A DNA stretch of 62,000 nucleotides, taken from the NCBI GenBank assembly GCA_015680685.1, contig MNCI01004374.1:516298-578297 (forward strand). The letters run 5' to 3'. Numbering within the stretch: the stretch's first letter is position 1; each line of letters begins with the position of its first letter. The translations under genes and the position numbers were made by a program. This document shows, in pieces, positions 1 to 12,329 of this stretch. The stretch comes from Gnetum montanum (lineage: Eukaryota > Streptophyta > Gnetopsida > Gnetales > Gnetaceae). Below the pieces are notes generated by a model, which saw nothing but the letters and a program-made list of their open reading frames with translations, did not search any database and was not told the origin of the DNA.

Positions 1-19
1 CTAAGTTCTTAATCTTCAA
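1..19 (+). mobile_element. Tail of the 5' LTR of Copia element A
   Basis: The first 19 bases match the end of the LTR-like block near 5616-5640 (shared core CTAAGTTCT-AATCTT). A primer-binding site follows directly, so this is the last piece of a 5' LTR whose body lies left of the window. Confidence 0.7.
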
Positions 20-20
20 G

Positions 21-32
21 TGATATTAGAGC
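21..32 (+). other. Primer-binding site of Copia element A (initiator tRNA-Met type)
   Basis: TGATATTAGAGC differs by two transitions from TGGTATCAGAGC, the usual plant Copia site complementary to the 3' end of initiator tRNA-Met. It sits two bases after the LTR tail, the expected place for priming minus-strand synthesis. Confidence 0.75.
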
Positions 33-94
33 TTTGGTACTTTCAGTATGATTCTAACTCAAGAGTGAACTATGTAGGGATCATCGTATAGTAA

Positions 95-1400
95 GCAGCC
101 AATGTTTGATTTGATCAACTTTGCATAATGGAAGGCTAGGATGTAAGGATTCTTTGAATCTATGGAGTTTGAAGTATGGAAATCCATCTTGAATAGATAT
201 ACTCATCCAGCCTCAAGTGAGAAAATAGACCATGAGGAGACTATCATCATTCCCAAGCCAAGAGGTGATTAGAGTCCTAAAGAAAAGTTGAAATGTATGT
301 TTGATTTTAAGGCTAGAAATTGTATTTATTGTGCTTTTAGTAAACCTGAGTTTAATAGAGTAGCTAGATGCAAAACTACCAAAGACATTTTCGAAGTTCT
401 AGAAGCTACCTATAAGGTAATATTAGTAGTCAAATAATCTAAACTCCTAGTTTTACAAAGTGAATATGATAAGCTCAAAATGAAATAAGTTGAGAGAATC
501 AAAGATTATTTTTCTAGGGTCCAATGATACAATTATTTCTATTAGAAAAACTTGAAAAAATTACTAGAAGGTAAATTTATTATAAAAATGACTACAATAC
601 TATAGCTTGAGTCTAGCCCCATTGTTATAGCCATGAAAGACATAGGAGGTTTTCTTATGCTAAAATTTGAAGATCTACAAAGTTAACTTGTAGCATATGA
701 GATGAATCTCATAAGTGATGGTGGAATCCAAGGAAACCCTATTGCCCTCAAAACTTATGCAAATAGTCCCACAAAGGAAAAAGTCATATGATTATGAGAA
801 GAATAGTAATGATGAGTTATCTCTCTTATCAAGATGAGTAAAAAGACTTCTAGTGCAAAAAGAAAAGAGTTTTAATGAGGCAAGCATCAAAGGTAAGGAA
901 AATGATAAGCAATTTAAAGATTCAAATGTTAATGTATCTTCTATAGCATTTTGGGTTTATGGTGGAAAGAGCCATTTGGCCTTTGAATGTACTAGTGTTA
1001 GTAAGATTTAGAATAAGAAGTCTAGAAAGAGAGAAAAAAGAAGTTATACTCCAATTGGGATGATGAATAAAGTGAAGAGGAAGAAGATGATACCTTAAAT
1101 GAATCACATCTTCTTTCCATGGGCCATATAGTGTTAGCAAGATTTAGAATAAGAAGTCTAGAAAGAGAGAGAAAAGAAGTTATACTCCAATTGGGATGAT
1201 GAATACAGTGAAGAGGAAGAAGATGATACCTTAAATGAATCACATCTTCTTTGCGTGGGCCATATACATGAAGCTCCAATCAACAATCAAATCAATGGCA
1301 TAGATGAAGTTGAAGAATTTGAAGGTACAATTGAAGAAAGACATGACTTGTTCTATAATGAGATTAAATCTTTTCAAAAGTTATGAACCAAAATAAAAAA
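95..1400 (+). pseudogene. gag: Copia gag, element A (decayed)
   Basis: Capsid-like polyprotein remnant. Around 100-200 it reads like the start of plant Copia gag (NFA-WKARM, then FFESMEFEVWKS). Near 346-420 it reads PEFNRVARCKTTKDIFEVLE, the standard retrotransposon gag (UBN2) core. Near 490-520 comes RIKDYFSRVQ. About 940-990 holds a worn zinc knuckle in which GGKSHLAFEC keeps the tail but the first cysteines are lost. Numerous stops, several at expected glutamine positions, make it non-functional. A 136-bp tandem duplication follows the knuckle. Identification as Copia gag is firm; the exact ends are estimates. Confidence 0.8.
994..1265 (+). repeat. 136-bp tandem duplication in element A gag
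   Basis: Two adjacent copies, 994-1129 and 1130-1265, start at GTGTTAG-AAGATTTAG and differ at only a few bases. Both copies read open on the reverse strand, which explains two antisense open frames here; I do not consider those genes. The duplication is younger than most of the decay around it, since the copies are more alike than A is to a normal gag. Confidence 0.85.
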
Positions 1401-2379
1401 AAGATTCACATATTAAAGAAATAGGAATATCTTAATTTAATATGAAAATTTAAAATATTGAATAGAAAAAATCAGATCTAAGAGCTAAGGCACAAAATCT
1501 AACCCTTTCCTATGAGCAGATTAACAAGGAACTTGCAGATGTAAATCTCATTAATCAAAGGTTCACAACAAGGAAGGAGATCCTATGAGTTATGTTGAAA
1601 TTCGAAAACAATCCATGTAATAAAAAAGGATTGGAAAATAATTCCTACATTGAACACCAACAAGCATATCATTGAAATAAAGATATTCACTCAGGTATGA
1701 ACATCTAATCTAAATGAGAAAAGCCATGTGTTCTTATTGTAGAATGTTTTAGTTTGTACAATCCTTTTGTCATTTATAGTTAAAGCACAATAACATGGCT
1801 ACCTAGTACTATCAAAATAATCCTATAAAGGATGTCTTCTAGGTTAGAAAATTATAGATACCTAAGGATAAAAAGGTAAACCAAGGAATAGATGCTCTAA
1901 ACAATGACAATGGAAGAAAACATCAATTCCCACATTTCAAAGAAAAAAATTGTGAAACAATCATCTTTAGGAATGGAATAGGAGTCCTAGGAAAAAATAT
2001 TGATGTCATAAAATGAGAAAATTAGAAGTAGGGGAAAGAGGTACTCTATGATGATGGATCTCATGCACATATGAAGTAAGTCAAGAACTAAAAGAAAACA
2101 AGGTATGATCTAGTAATAAATATTGTATTTTTACATTTGATTCCATAGTTTACTTCATTTAATTTTCATAGGACCATCTCAATCTATTAGCCTATATATA
2201 TATATAATCATCTATTGTAGACATTTTTTTCTCATAGACTCCCTATTTGTACAATAAAGCATTTGATCATTTTGTTACTATTAGCTTTAAATTTAAAGAT
2301 AAAATTTGATAGCTATTGGAGGCATGTTTCTAGGCCTTTTGATAATGAGAAAAAAAAATGATGTTATCAAGAAAATATA
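1401..2379 (+). other. Element A interior without recognisable domain
   Basis: This lies between gag and the pol remnant, where Copia protease and integrase should be. I see helical, lysine-rich pieces near 1490-1570 that could continue gag, but no protease DTG/DSG motif and no integrase HHCC or DDE motif. It was probably lost through deletion plus decay. Confidence 0.5.
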
Positions 2380-3275
2380 TCCAATCAAAGTAAGATGCCT
2401 AGTATAATAAGATCCCACTTTATTAGTGATAGTCTTGGGAACTTGGATGATGAACTAAAGACTTGAAGTAAAACATAAAAGTATGGTTTCTAATACCTAC
2501 ATTTTATAAGAAAAGCCAAAGAGTTTCATCAAAGCTACAAATAATGGACTTTAGCAATGCAACAAGATGAGGTATGAAAACTTGTCAATAGATAAAAATA
2601 GATCACAATGAATTTTTTAAAGAGGAAACTCTATCAAAAACAAGGAATGATTAATTACACAAGGACTTAGCCTTTTATAAAATTTGTATGTTGTATTCTT
2701 GTTGATTGTATTTGTAGATTTAAGAAAGATCCTTCTAAACTTAAATAGAAAAATGTAGTTACAACTATGCTTCTTGATATTCTATATTATGAAAATATAT
2801 GTTAAAAATATTTTAATTTTGGTACTACAATAATTTATCTTTTACTGGAAGGAGACTACTTATTGAAGACTTTGATATCCAAAGGACTTCACACTTAACA
2901 TTGTTAGGTATTGCAATGTAGATTCGAAAGTATGATGATAATTGATGAAAAAGTGGTAGCTTGTTCTATGTTGTTAAATTGAAAAATTAAGAACATATAT
3001 CTACAACAATGGATAAAGTTAGTATACGTAAAATTCTTTGGATGAAGAAGACACTTAAAGAAATCGGGATAGATACTCATAATGCTTCCATATATTTTGA
3101 TAAAAATAATAGAATAAGTATTACAAAGAATAAAATTTATCTTCAAGGATAAAGCACATTAAAATAAGACACACTTCATAAGAGAACATGATTAACTTGG
3201 ACATGTTAAACTAGAATACTTTGGGATCAAAGGACAACTTGTACATGCCTTCACTAAGTCTTTTAATGAATGAAT
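2380..3275 (+). pseudogene. pol: Copia pol remnant (RT start and RNase H), element A
   Basis: Near 2400-2600 there are traces of the segment leading into Copia RT (LGNLDDELKT, then W-T-LAMQQDE, compare the usual W-AMQ-E). Most of RT, including the YVDD box, is missing. From about 2900 RNase H resumes: R-YCNVDSK, then KILWMKKTLKEIGI near 3030-3075, then KHIKIRH near 3155, and finally EYFGIKGQLVHAFTKSFNE near 3215-3268, the typical C-terminal end of Copia pol. The last two blocks lie in different frames. The gene is dead: it has deletions, frameshifts and stops. Confidence 0.8.
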
Positions 3276-4420
3276 GCTTATATCATTCTAAAGAGACATG
3301 GGGATAGGACACTTTTCTATCAAGTAAGAAAGGTATGCATTTATATTTTAGTTAGATATCATAGTTTAGAAAAATGTGAAAATTTTTTCTTTGGTAGGAA
3401 ATTCTTGTTTCCATAAGTGTTCCATCTCTAAGTCTAAGACCCTTGTTCTTCCCACTTGTTGTCAAATATATCAGCTTACTTTTTAAAAGATGCATCAATT
3501 TCAATGGAGCTCATGATTGTGTGTACGGGTGCCTATTCCTCAACCATATATAGAGGAATTTGTTCAAGGGGAGTGTTCTAGAAGACTTTCCAAATAGTTC
3601 TACATGGATGGACCTCCACAAATGTCAAGTTATAGGCTATGAAAAACATTTTTGTTGTTACAATGCATTGGAAACAGTATATTTCTAGGACATATTAGAG
3701 TCAAGCCACATCATCCTAGCATTATGAATGAAGATGAGGATGAGGAGACTTGTAGGCCTACCCATGCTACTTTGAACTTCAATGATGATACAAAGGTTAG
3801 TGGGTAGGCATTGGTTACCTTCTTTTGAATTATGTCTAAAAATAAGGATAGTTTTTTATATGATCATTTGAGAGATGGCTATATTTTGGTAGACCTTAAG
3901 TTTTTGATATTTATGATGGATACATCTTTTCTTTTACATGTTTATGATATATTGTATGATAAGGTTATTTGCTAATATAAATTTTTATGTATTGATGAGG
4001 ACATGTTGTTAGCATTTTGATAAGGTTATAATATGAGGATATTTTTAAGGACATTTTTATGGGATTATGACATAAAGATATGCTTTATTATTTTGGATAT
4101 CATGACTTTAACTTAAGCAGTCATTTTTCACTATAATATCTTAGCCACATATTTTTGTTTAGACTTTGTGTAAATATTGCATCTTTTAGAGATCATGAAT
4201 TAAGAAGATCATGAGGTTTTGTTATTGGTAATTTTGGGAAATCAATGCTAAGATGATTGTGTAATTGCTATCCCTTCACTTATCTTCCTTTTCTTCCTTT
4301 TCTCTCCTGACTACAATAAAAAATTAATTTACATTGTCTTATCTAGCTCTATAAATGTTTTGAAATATATATGGTTGTTATTACTTTCATAATAATCCAT
4401 TATTCAAGTTTTGGACATCA
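3276..4420 (+). other. Element A spacer between pol and 3' LTR
   Basis: About 1.1 kb with no domain I can identify. Plant Copia elements usually have only a short untranslated stretch here, so part of this may be an old insertion. Confidence 0.45.
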
Positions 4421-4432
4421 GAAAAGGGGTAG
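4421..4432 (+). other. Polypurine tract, element A
   Basis: GAAAAGGGGTAG lies immediately before a TG that starts the repeated terminal block. This is the usual position of the primer for plus-strand synthesis. Confidence 0.6.
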
Positions 4433-4800
4433 AATATTGACATTTTTGGTGTGTTAAAACCTTGAAAATGGATAACGTTTCAATGTTTTTTATGACACTC
4501 TTATAGGCTTAAGGAAGATGAATTTTTCATATTAAGGAGACCAAGAAATAAACAAGAGGCATGCTAGATTTCAAGAAAAGATGCATAAAATTGAAGAAGA
4601 TCATAAGGATCGGAGGCATCTCAAATTCAAGAGAATATGTCTAGTTGCTTGACAAGACAACTTAGGCTAATAAGAGATGTCTCTTTTGAGAGTTCAGATC
4701 TCAGGAAAGATAGCTTACAAAATTAGAAGACATTTTACATCTTCATGAGACATCTCATGGTAAGAGGAGATTTCTCATCTAAGACATCTCACTTTCTAAA

Positions 4801-4830
4801 AAGACATCTTAGCTTAGTACAAGATGTCTT
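4801..4830 (+). repeat. Hairpin motif in LTR of element A
   Basis: AAGACATCTT at 4801-4810 and its exact reverse complement AAGATGTCTT at 4821-4830 are separated by 10 bases. A second weaker pair lies at about 4873-4905. Further GACATCT copies are scattered over 4660-4800. Confidence 0.75.
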
Positions 4831-5222
4831 GAGCCAAGACAAAATTCCTTTATTGTAAATTGTTGAAAATCAAAAAGACATCTATAGCCATGAGCAAGAT
4901 GTCTTGAGTAAGTTTTTCTAATCATTGTAGGGATTCCAATAGGAAAATGGATAGAAACATATCTATAATGGAAGGACATACTCAAGAGTGAAAATTAAGC
5001 TTTAACAAAAAAATGTGAACAAGCATTGTATACATCTTATGTGAAGTTTTGGGTTTTCATCTTCTTTACCTGTGATGTGTTGAGTAAGCATTATACATAT
5101 TCTTATGAATTCAAGATTCCTAATTTTTCTATCTTTTATTATAGTATGTGTTAAGCTTCAAAGAAAGAAATCAAAAATGTTAATTCAAATCATTCTTGAT
5201 TCTCATTGTATTGTAAGTTCTG

Positions 5223-5440
5223 TGGAGTTGGATATGTTTCTTGAAGGAAAGAATCCTTTGTAAAGCTTGAAATCTTGTTGGGACCTTAAGAAGTTGGATG
5301 TATTTCTTGAGAGAAAACATTCCTTACAAAGCTTGAGAGCTAGTTGAGACCTAAGGATTTGATTTTCCTAAGGGTTAGGATGTGTTTCTTGAGGGAAAGA
5401 ACTTATTATGAAGCTTGAGAGCTTCTTGAGACATAAGGAT
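5223..5440 (+). repeat. Threefold imperfect repeat in LTR of element A
   Basis: Three copies start at about 5230, 5296 and 5378, each beginning GGAT-TGTTTCTTGA-GGAAA and running on to AAGCTTGA-A-CTTGTTG-GAC. Spacing is 66 and 82 bp. These are promoter-proximal LTR repeats of unknown role. Confidence 0.65.
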
Positions 5441-5640
5441 ATATTGTAATTAAAGCCTTGTAATGGTTGTGGTATCCTTGAAATCATAGTTTGAGAAATA
5501 AACTCTAGAAGGATGTAAGGATTCTACCCTTCAAGTGTGAACGTACACAAGTTTGAAAACCATGTAAATTTAGTAGAGTAAAAGTTAAGCATTATGTGGA
5601 CTAAACTTATTCACCTCCCCCCTTCTAAGTTCTCAATCTT

Positions 5641-6279
5641 TAAATAGTAGATCGAGATGTTGTTATAAGCATGGCTAACTATCCATATTTATAGAAGATT
5701 GGTATAAAATCATATAATATAGAGAAAATAATAATACTAACTATTAAGTATTATCAATTACCACAACATCAGCAACTATCACTTCCTTCTCAAGCTTACA
5801 TGAAGAGATTAGATCTTCCTCCAGAGGGTGATTTTCTTTTTTATAATTTTTTGCATTTCTCTTAAATTGCATCATTAATCAAGATCCTCTCTAGATCCAT
5901 GAAAAAATCACATGAATCATCATAATAAGTATGGTTGAAATGTAAGAGATCACACTTCAAAATCAAGTCAAGTTCTAAATCTATTTACCCTATCACAAGC
6001 ATCCATTGACTTTTTCACCTAGCTACAAATTTTTGCAAACCAAGAATCATGATCTATCATAGATCAATTACTTTAATGTAATCTATAAAACTACTTCTTG
6101 GCCTAGACATACTAGGTAGAAACATATATGTAGTTGAAAGAAATCATGATATCTATGACATCCCATTCTTCAATGTCATGAAAAATGTCAAATATATGTT
6201 ATCTTAGATATTCTGCATAAGAAGATAATATACCAAATGTCAAATATATATAACATTCAACATTATGCATTGATGAGAA
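5641..6279. other. Unassigned flank between element A and B-minus
   Basis: AT-rich, with no coding signature or repeat boundary that I can defend. It could be old flanking DNA or the outer part of B-minus. Confidence 0.4.
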
Positions 6280-7230
6280 GTAGTCCCTATGCCCCAACCA
6301 TTAGAATCACTAGTGTTCACTAAGTGAGTTGGTTAAATTCTATAGACTTTAGTGTTCTAAGTACATATTAGCCAGGTAGTGAATCTTAAGGATGTGACCA
6401 TTGTCTTCTTAGTTCCACTTTTAAGGTTCAAAGATATGGTTAAGTGTAACTGAGGCATAAGATTTTTATCATTTTTATATTTTTCATTTAATTTGCCTAA
6501 GTGTAGAAAATAAAGTAATTAAATGTTTGATTAATCTAATAAATGATTAATTCCTTAACTAATTCTAACATAAGCATCCATTCCCATCTATTGTACACAT
6601 CCTGAACATGTTGCAATGCTATTGGACTACCAAGCATAAATGCTATTGGGATTACCATGTGTTAATGTATCTTCTAGATGGTTGTACTTATGTGCATGAA
6701 TTATTTGCTATTAATTAATTTATTAAATGCATTAAAATAAATTGCATAAATAGTAAAGGAATTAAGGAAATATTATGCTAAGTCCAAGTGTAGCAAGGTT
6801 TATTAAGAAAGCTTGTCTTTATTACTGTTCACATTGAGGTGTCCAAGTACATTGGTGCTTGAATGAAGATCCATACACTTCTCAACTCCTACTACAAGCA
6901 CTTAGAAAATATTCTAAATCTAGAAGAAACAAACTATAAGAGCTCTACTATGCTACTTAACAATGAATTCCATAAATGTAGTGGGTGTGTGCATTTATAT
7001 AGGTAAGACAAGACACTCTGTAGATGTGCATGTGTTAACACATCATACGTGTCGATGCAATCCAATAAACCACGATTCATCATACCTTTATAATAGAATG
7101 AAAACTCATCCTCAAGTGAACAAATGAAGGAACAATATTTTTATAAAATTTTGGAAAGGTATGGGATTATTAATTGGCTGACTACCACACACTCTCAAAC
7201 TAATGCTAAGTGCCCAAGCGTACAAATTTA
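6280..7230 (-). mobile_element. LTR-like promoter region downstream of the coiled-coil ORF, B-minus
   Basis: On the minus strand this region aligns by eye with plus-strand 49960-50870 (B-plus). Shared blocks are the TATA stretch followed by a CACCCACTACATTTAT-type segment, an ATGTTCAAGATGT-type block, and a segment around 6280-6330. The TATA-like ATTTATATAGG is at 6993-7002. Both copies have it just after the coiled-coil ORF, as expected of a 3' LTR, but I did not find its 5' partner, so LTR status is inference. Confidence 0.5.
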
Positions 7231-7339
7231 TAACTTTTACAAAAATTAGTGTTCATGATAATAAAATTGAACAATGTTACAAAAATTGATAGTAAAACCC
7301 CTTTGGTGGCTTGAAAATGAGGATAAAATCAAATGGTCC

Positions 7340-10128
7340 TAGGTAGTGGAGGTTCTTGAGGTGCCAAAGGACCTTCTCCTAACTCTGGTGCACAGAACTA
7401 TTGTGGTTAAGGTAGTTGTGAAACCCAGAAAGCATACAATAATTTTTTTTCTTCTCTTTTTTACTCTATGAATTAGACATGATTCATGTAGCATCCCTAA
7501 TGTGGGATGGTATGGGAACATCCCATGGATAGGGCATTTAAGGGAAAACCTCCTTCACATTGATAAACCAAGTAGCAACTTATTTGTGTTTGATGTCAAA
7601 CACTCTAATAGCATTCTACGGCTCCTGGTAGTCATTCATTCTACTAGCTAGGTTCTTAGTTATGGATTTTTGGTTATGAATCACTCTTTAAGAACATTGA
7701 GTTCAACATTGGCTATTTCTAGCTTTTTCTTTATCTCCTTATGATGATTGAATTTGGCCTCATACAATAAGTACGAGCTAGCCACCTACTTATCCAATTC
7801 TAACCTAGGCCTCCTAGTAGTCAAGATTCCTAGGTTTACATATTGGAGGTTGGCAAGCTCCATGTACTCCATCATCTCCTCAATTTGCAACTCATTAAGG
7901 TGGATTTATACCTTTTTGTACATGTTCAATCCATCAAAGATGGGTTGCTACACATCACCTCCTTGTTGAAGATGTTGCAAGCCCTCGTTGACTTTTTCCT
8001 TCACTAGTTGGATATGCTTTTCATTTATTTCCATTTAAAGGTCAAACTAGTTTCTATAATGGTTCTGGACCCTTTCAAATTCCAGGGCCTCATTCTTCTA
8101 AGTGGCAATCTTGATTGCTGATTTTTGGAAAAGGGCACATATCTCCTTCATCAAGAGACTGTAATTTTCTACTATCAACTTCCTTAGGTCCATTATTACC
8201 TTGCTAAGCTACTCCTAATATTGTCTCATATATTCAACTATTTGGTCCTTTTGAAGCTCAAGATTGTGTAGGCAATAGTTATTCTTAATTAGAACTACAT
8301 TCTTCTGATAAATCTCTAAAAAGTCCTTCTTTGTGTGATAAGCCATTAATATTGCTATGGACTCATCAAAGACCATAGTCTCTTTAGTGTTCTTGGCTAC
8401 TTTAAGTTTTTCTTGAAGCTACCCTGGCCAAGAACTGTGGAATCAGTAAGGCAAGCTTGTAATTTTGTAACTTCAGTAGCCAGGCATTGATTTTTAGCTA
8501 CAACTACCTCTACTTGGGCATTGGTGATGATGCACTTATCCTTAGCCTCCAAGAGTAGTGACTATGTTGCAATGATGTCATCTAGAAGGTCAAAGACATC
8601 TGGAATTAGTTGCCTAGTCCCAACCAATCATTCCAATAATTCTTCATGTTGGGTTATGCTAAATCTCCTACTTGCTACTTCTACAAATGTATAAATCTCT
8701 CTGAGTACAACAATATTTAGCACAAATGCTGTAGGAACATTGAGTAGTTCACCGAGTCTATCAGCCATCACCTCAATCACTATTTCCTACACTTGGTGTT
8801 GCCTCACCAAAATAATTACCCCCTTGTCCTCCTCAAAGCATACCAAGAAGGTAGTGGCATTTACAAATATTTCTAGAAATTATTGTTATTCTAGAATGGA
8901 CATCATTACCTCTTGGGCACTACGATTTGAACACATGGATGCCTGCATTCATTGGGTAGAAAATAGTATCATCATGTCCTCCAACCAGCTGATGATACAA
9001 GTGATCTTATTTAAGTGACTTAGGGTTGTTTAGTAGATAGATGGATCACCACTTAGTCTAGACTACTACTACTATAGGAGTTTCTTGTGGAGTTTTTGCA
9101 TGCACTCCATGGTAGCACGAGCCTTCGATGTAGTTTTGTGAGTGGGTGATGGTGGCTAATCCTCCTTTTGCATCTTGGTAGGCACTTTGTCTTTCATCAT
9201 TTCTACCCAAGAGGTGGTAGGAGCATGTTGAAGTGTGTTATTAGAATAGCAGGCTCTTCCTCCCATTTTACATAATTTTTTATTCAAACATAGAAAGAAG
9301 AATGTCTTTCTCCCACGCTTGTTCTCCTTGAAGTGCTTTTCTATCTCAAGATATATTAGTTCTAGGAGATTAACTAGAAATTTACCATTCAAAGTGATGC
9401 ACACATGGGTAGAAAAGACTATCACCATACTTAGACTCACCATTGGATTGAGGTGGTAGGCTACTATTTTAAATTATGCTTATTTAGCTATTATGAAAGC
9501 ATCGTATTATTTATGGTCAACTCCATAGCACTGTTAGACCCACTCCTTTTTCACCTCTAGATCTACTTACATTGAGATTTTTGCTAAGGTTGCCCCACTA
9601 TCTAGAAACTTGAGGCCCTAAGAGATGGCTTCCACTAAAATAAGACATACTAATGTCCTTGAATTTTCATAGTATCATTGGCTTTTCTATTATTCTAGAA
9701 GAGATGGATTTTCCTCATGTGCCATTTCCCACTGGAAGTAAGAATAGGTTACATGGGAGAATTTTGCAACTAAGTTCTAATTTCTTCTAGGGAAAAGTCT
9801 AAGAAAGAACTAAAGTTTAGTTCTTGAAGAACCACACATTGAATTTCCTTAGCCTTAATTTACCTTAGGTAGGAATCAGTTCAAGTGACCTTAAGGTTTA
9901 ACCTTGATCTTGGTGCCTCATCCTAGTGGGATTGCTCTATTTTAGCTTTGGTAATCTATTAAAAAGAATTTACTTTGGGCTCCTACTAAAGAGGTCTCGT
10001 TGCATGCGTTTCAGTTAATTGTTCCTAGGGCTATTCCAATTATTGACCCCTTCCAGTTTTGGGTTGCTTCTCCCTTGGTTGGGATAGTCCCACCTCTGCT
10101 CTTGTTTATCCCATAGTCAAGGTGCCAT
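7340..10128 (-). pseudogene. Coiled-coil ORF of family B, minus copy
   Basis: A long helical reading frame, probably starting at the ATG at 10126-10128 (MAP) and fading out near 7340. Its best-preserved block, about 9156-9443, contains FKENKRGRKTFFFLCLNKKLC preceded by a leucine/valine-rich segment. The C-terminal half (about 7700-8500) is rich in E, K, L and N and reads as a coiled coil. It matches block by block the ORF at 47245-49830, including K-A-H-KE-H-QL-KEKVNEGLQ versus the same helix there. It lies after integrase and a spacer, the env-like position of Athila-type elements, but I see no clear signal peptide or membrane segment. Many stops and frameshifts make it a pseudogene. Function unknown. 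Confidence 0.6.
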
Positions 10129-12329
10129 CTTTTATTACAACATGACCTAGGATTAGCATTTACTATGTAACATGAAGCACTTTAAATACCTTATCTCTTT
10201 GGATTAGTTACACTTTGGCTAAGTTGTAATCATGGTAGATTAATTATGATTAATTATTTTAATATTATTTTAGTAGGAAGTCACTTAGATGGATACCAAA
10301 TTTTGTTGGAAAGGTTTAACTCTCATGAATTTATAATCCTAATAATATTTTATTAGTTAAATCTTATGGAAGTTAGAAAAAGTTCAAAAAAATTTCACCA
10401 AAAACCTAAGGTTTATGATCCCCATGATGTAGAGCTTACCTTCGGTAGCTATAGAATTGAAGAATGAGGTTAATTAGATAAGCGATATGGAATTTATAGG
10501 CTCTAGAAGGTTCTAGGCTTTGAAAACAACAAAAACTCCTCATTTGAAAGCAAATGGAAAAAAATTGGCTAAGTGTTATGCTATATATAGACTTTTTGAG
10601 TTGTGTTAATGCAATCATGTTGATGGGGTTGCATCAATGTAGCCAGCTACATTAACAAGATCACATTGTTGCAGCTAAATGCAAATATTTTGCATTTTGA
10701 AAAATGAGAAAAAAATAAGGAATTTTTGAATAAGATTGAAGTGCAAAGAAAGGCAAAGAAGCCAAGAACATGATGAAATGCATGAAGAGGGCTAGATAAT
10801 TTACAAAAAAAGGAGATTTCATGGAGAATATTAATGGAGGAGTGCACAACTAGATGTAATTGATATGAAGCATAAAATATTTGAATGCAAAACTACCTAA
10901 GAGATGAGGAACTTAACCAGCCCAACCAATAAGTATGCAAGTGGGTCCTCCTCATAGTAAGCTTATGTCCTTAATTCCCTTTCATGCCCTCAAAACAAGG
11001 AGTTTGTGGGCCCCATGGATGATTAATGGTTATGGTTTATTAAGAACCAAATCACCAAAGAGAATATCAAAGAACTTTGGTTGTATCAAACCAAGACATT
11101 GAAACAACATGAGAAAAGGTAGTGAGATGAGTTATGGAAAGCATAGGTGGATGAAGTAGAGTGTGGAATGAAGTTCCATAGTGTGGTCACATGAAGTATC
11201 TTGTGGATTTTGTGGTTATTATGATATGATAATATTCATCCTTAGTATAAATTAAAACCATCGACTACCAGTGATTTTGCATTGATACTCTTAGACTCGT
11301 ACACCTCCCAAGGCTCAAGACTATCCCCACAGATCAATCACCATTCCAAAAAGAGAAGAAAAGAGAAGTAGGAAGTGAGATGGACCTTAGTTAGAGGAGA
11401 TCCTCAAGCATGGGTAACATGTCTTTCTATTCTGATAGCCAATGCTTATATTCTATTATTTTGTCTAAGGGGTATGCTTTGATTTTCCATTAGTGTTGTT
11501 TTTTCTTAAATTTTGGATTTCTAGATGGAAACCACACCATGCAAAGACTTACCTTCCTATTATTGGTCAACAATAGAATGGTGAGAAATCCATGTAAAAA
11601 CTCATGAATCCAAGAGTATAGGAAAGTACAAAGAGTGTTAAATCCCCTTGAAGTCACACCCTTATCTATTCATTTAATCCATCCCAAGTTTGGAAACTAT
11701 CAAGGTCATAAGTTCATTATAAGTTTTATCTTAAGAAGGGATATCATACTTCCAAAATAAATAAATAACATAGACCTATGTGGATCAGTGGATGACATGG
11801 ACTCACTACCTATTATCATGAAAAGAAACCATGTCTTAGTTATCAACATCAAAATTCAAAGATAGAATCTAGACATTAGCAATCAAATGACATTATAGTA
11901 CAAACGACCATTAATTAACAACTACAGTTGTACCAAGTCCTAGTGACAATAAAGGAAAAGAAGATATACATAATAAAAATCCAAACCAAATAAAGGAAAA
12001 TATAAAATAAATTATAAAATATTTAAGAAGAAGGAAAATGTACTAAAAATGATGTAAAATAAAAATGGTAAAAAATAGAAAAAATGAAAAACTGAAGAGC
12101 CACTTTGATTATTTCACCATGGATGACCATCTCCTTCACAATTGAGTTGGAAGGAGGAGATCTAAAAAATTAAGTGTGTTTATCCATTCATTAAGGTGTT
12201 GTAGTCACTGGCTCTCTTAGGTTCTTGAAAAGATTTTATTTATTGTATGTTGATTAGTAGCTTCTTTTTTGGGCCTTTAGGTTTGTAAATTAACATGGTC
12301 CCAAAGGGAAAGGTTTCATAAATAATATA
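10129..12329 (-). other. Long spacer between integrase and coiled-coil ORF, B-minus
   Basis: No ORF worth calling. On the minus strand it matches 45121-47244 of B-plus: the AAGACATG-TACCCATGCTTGAGG block near 11400-11440, the TATA-like CTATATATAG at 10581-10590, and a GCTCTACATCATGG block near 10425-10435. The short minus-strand frames at 10436-10849 fall inside it. It may be a leader with its own promoter or a solo-LTR-like insertion shared by the family. Confidence 0.5.

Larger units (their letters stand above)
4438..5640 (+). mobile_element. 3' LTR of Copia element A
   Basis: It starts TGACATTTTTGG after the polypurine tract and ends with the CTAAGTTCTCAATCTTTA block that matches window bases 1-19. 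Length is about 1.2 kb. It contains inverted GACATCT/AGATGTC motifs (4660-4920) and a threefold 66-82-bp repeat (5223-5440). The 5' partner lies outside the window, so age cannot be judged from LTR divergence here. Confidence 0.65.

Noticed and set aside
922-1279. Two overlapping minus-strand open frames
   Set aside because: They are near-identical because of the 136-bp duplication and lie antisense to a recognisable gag.
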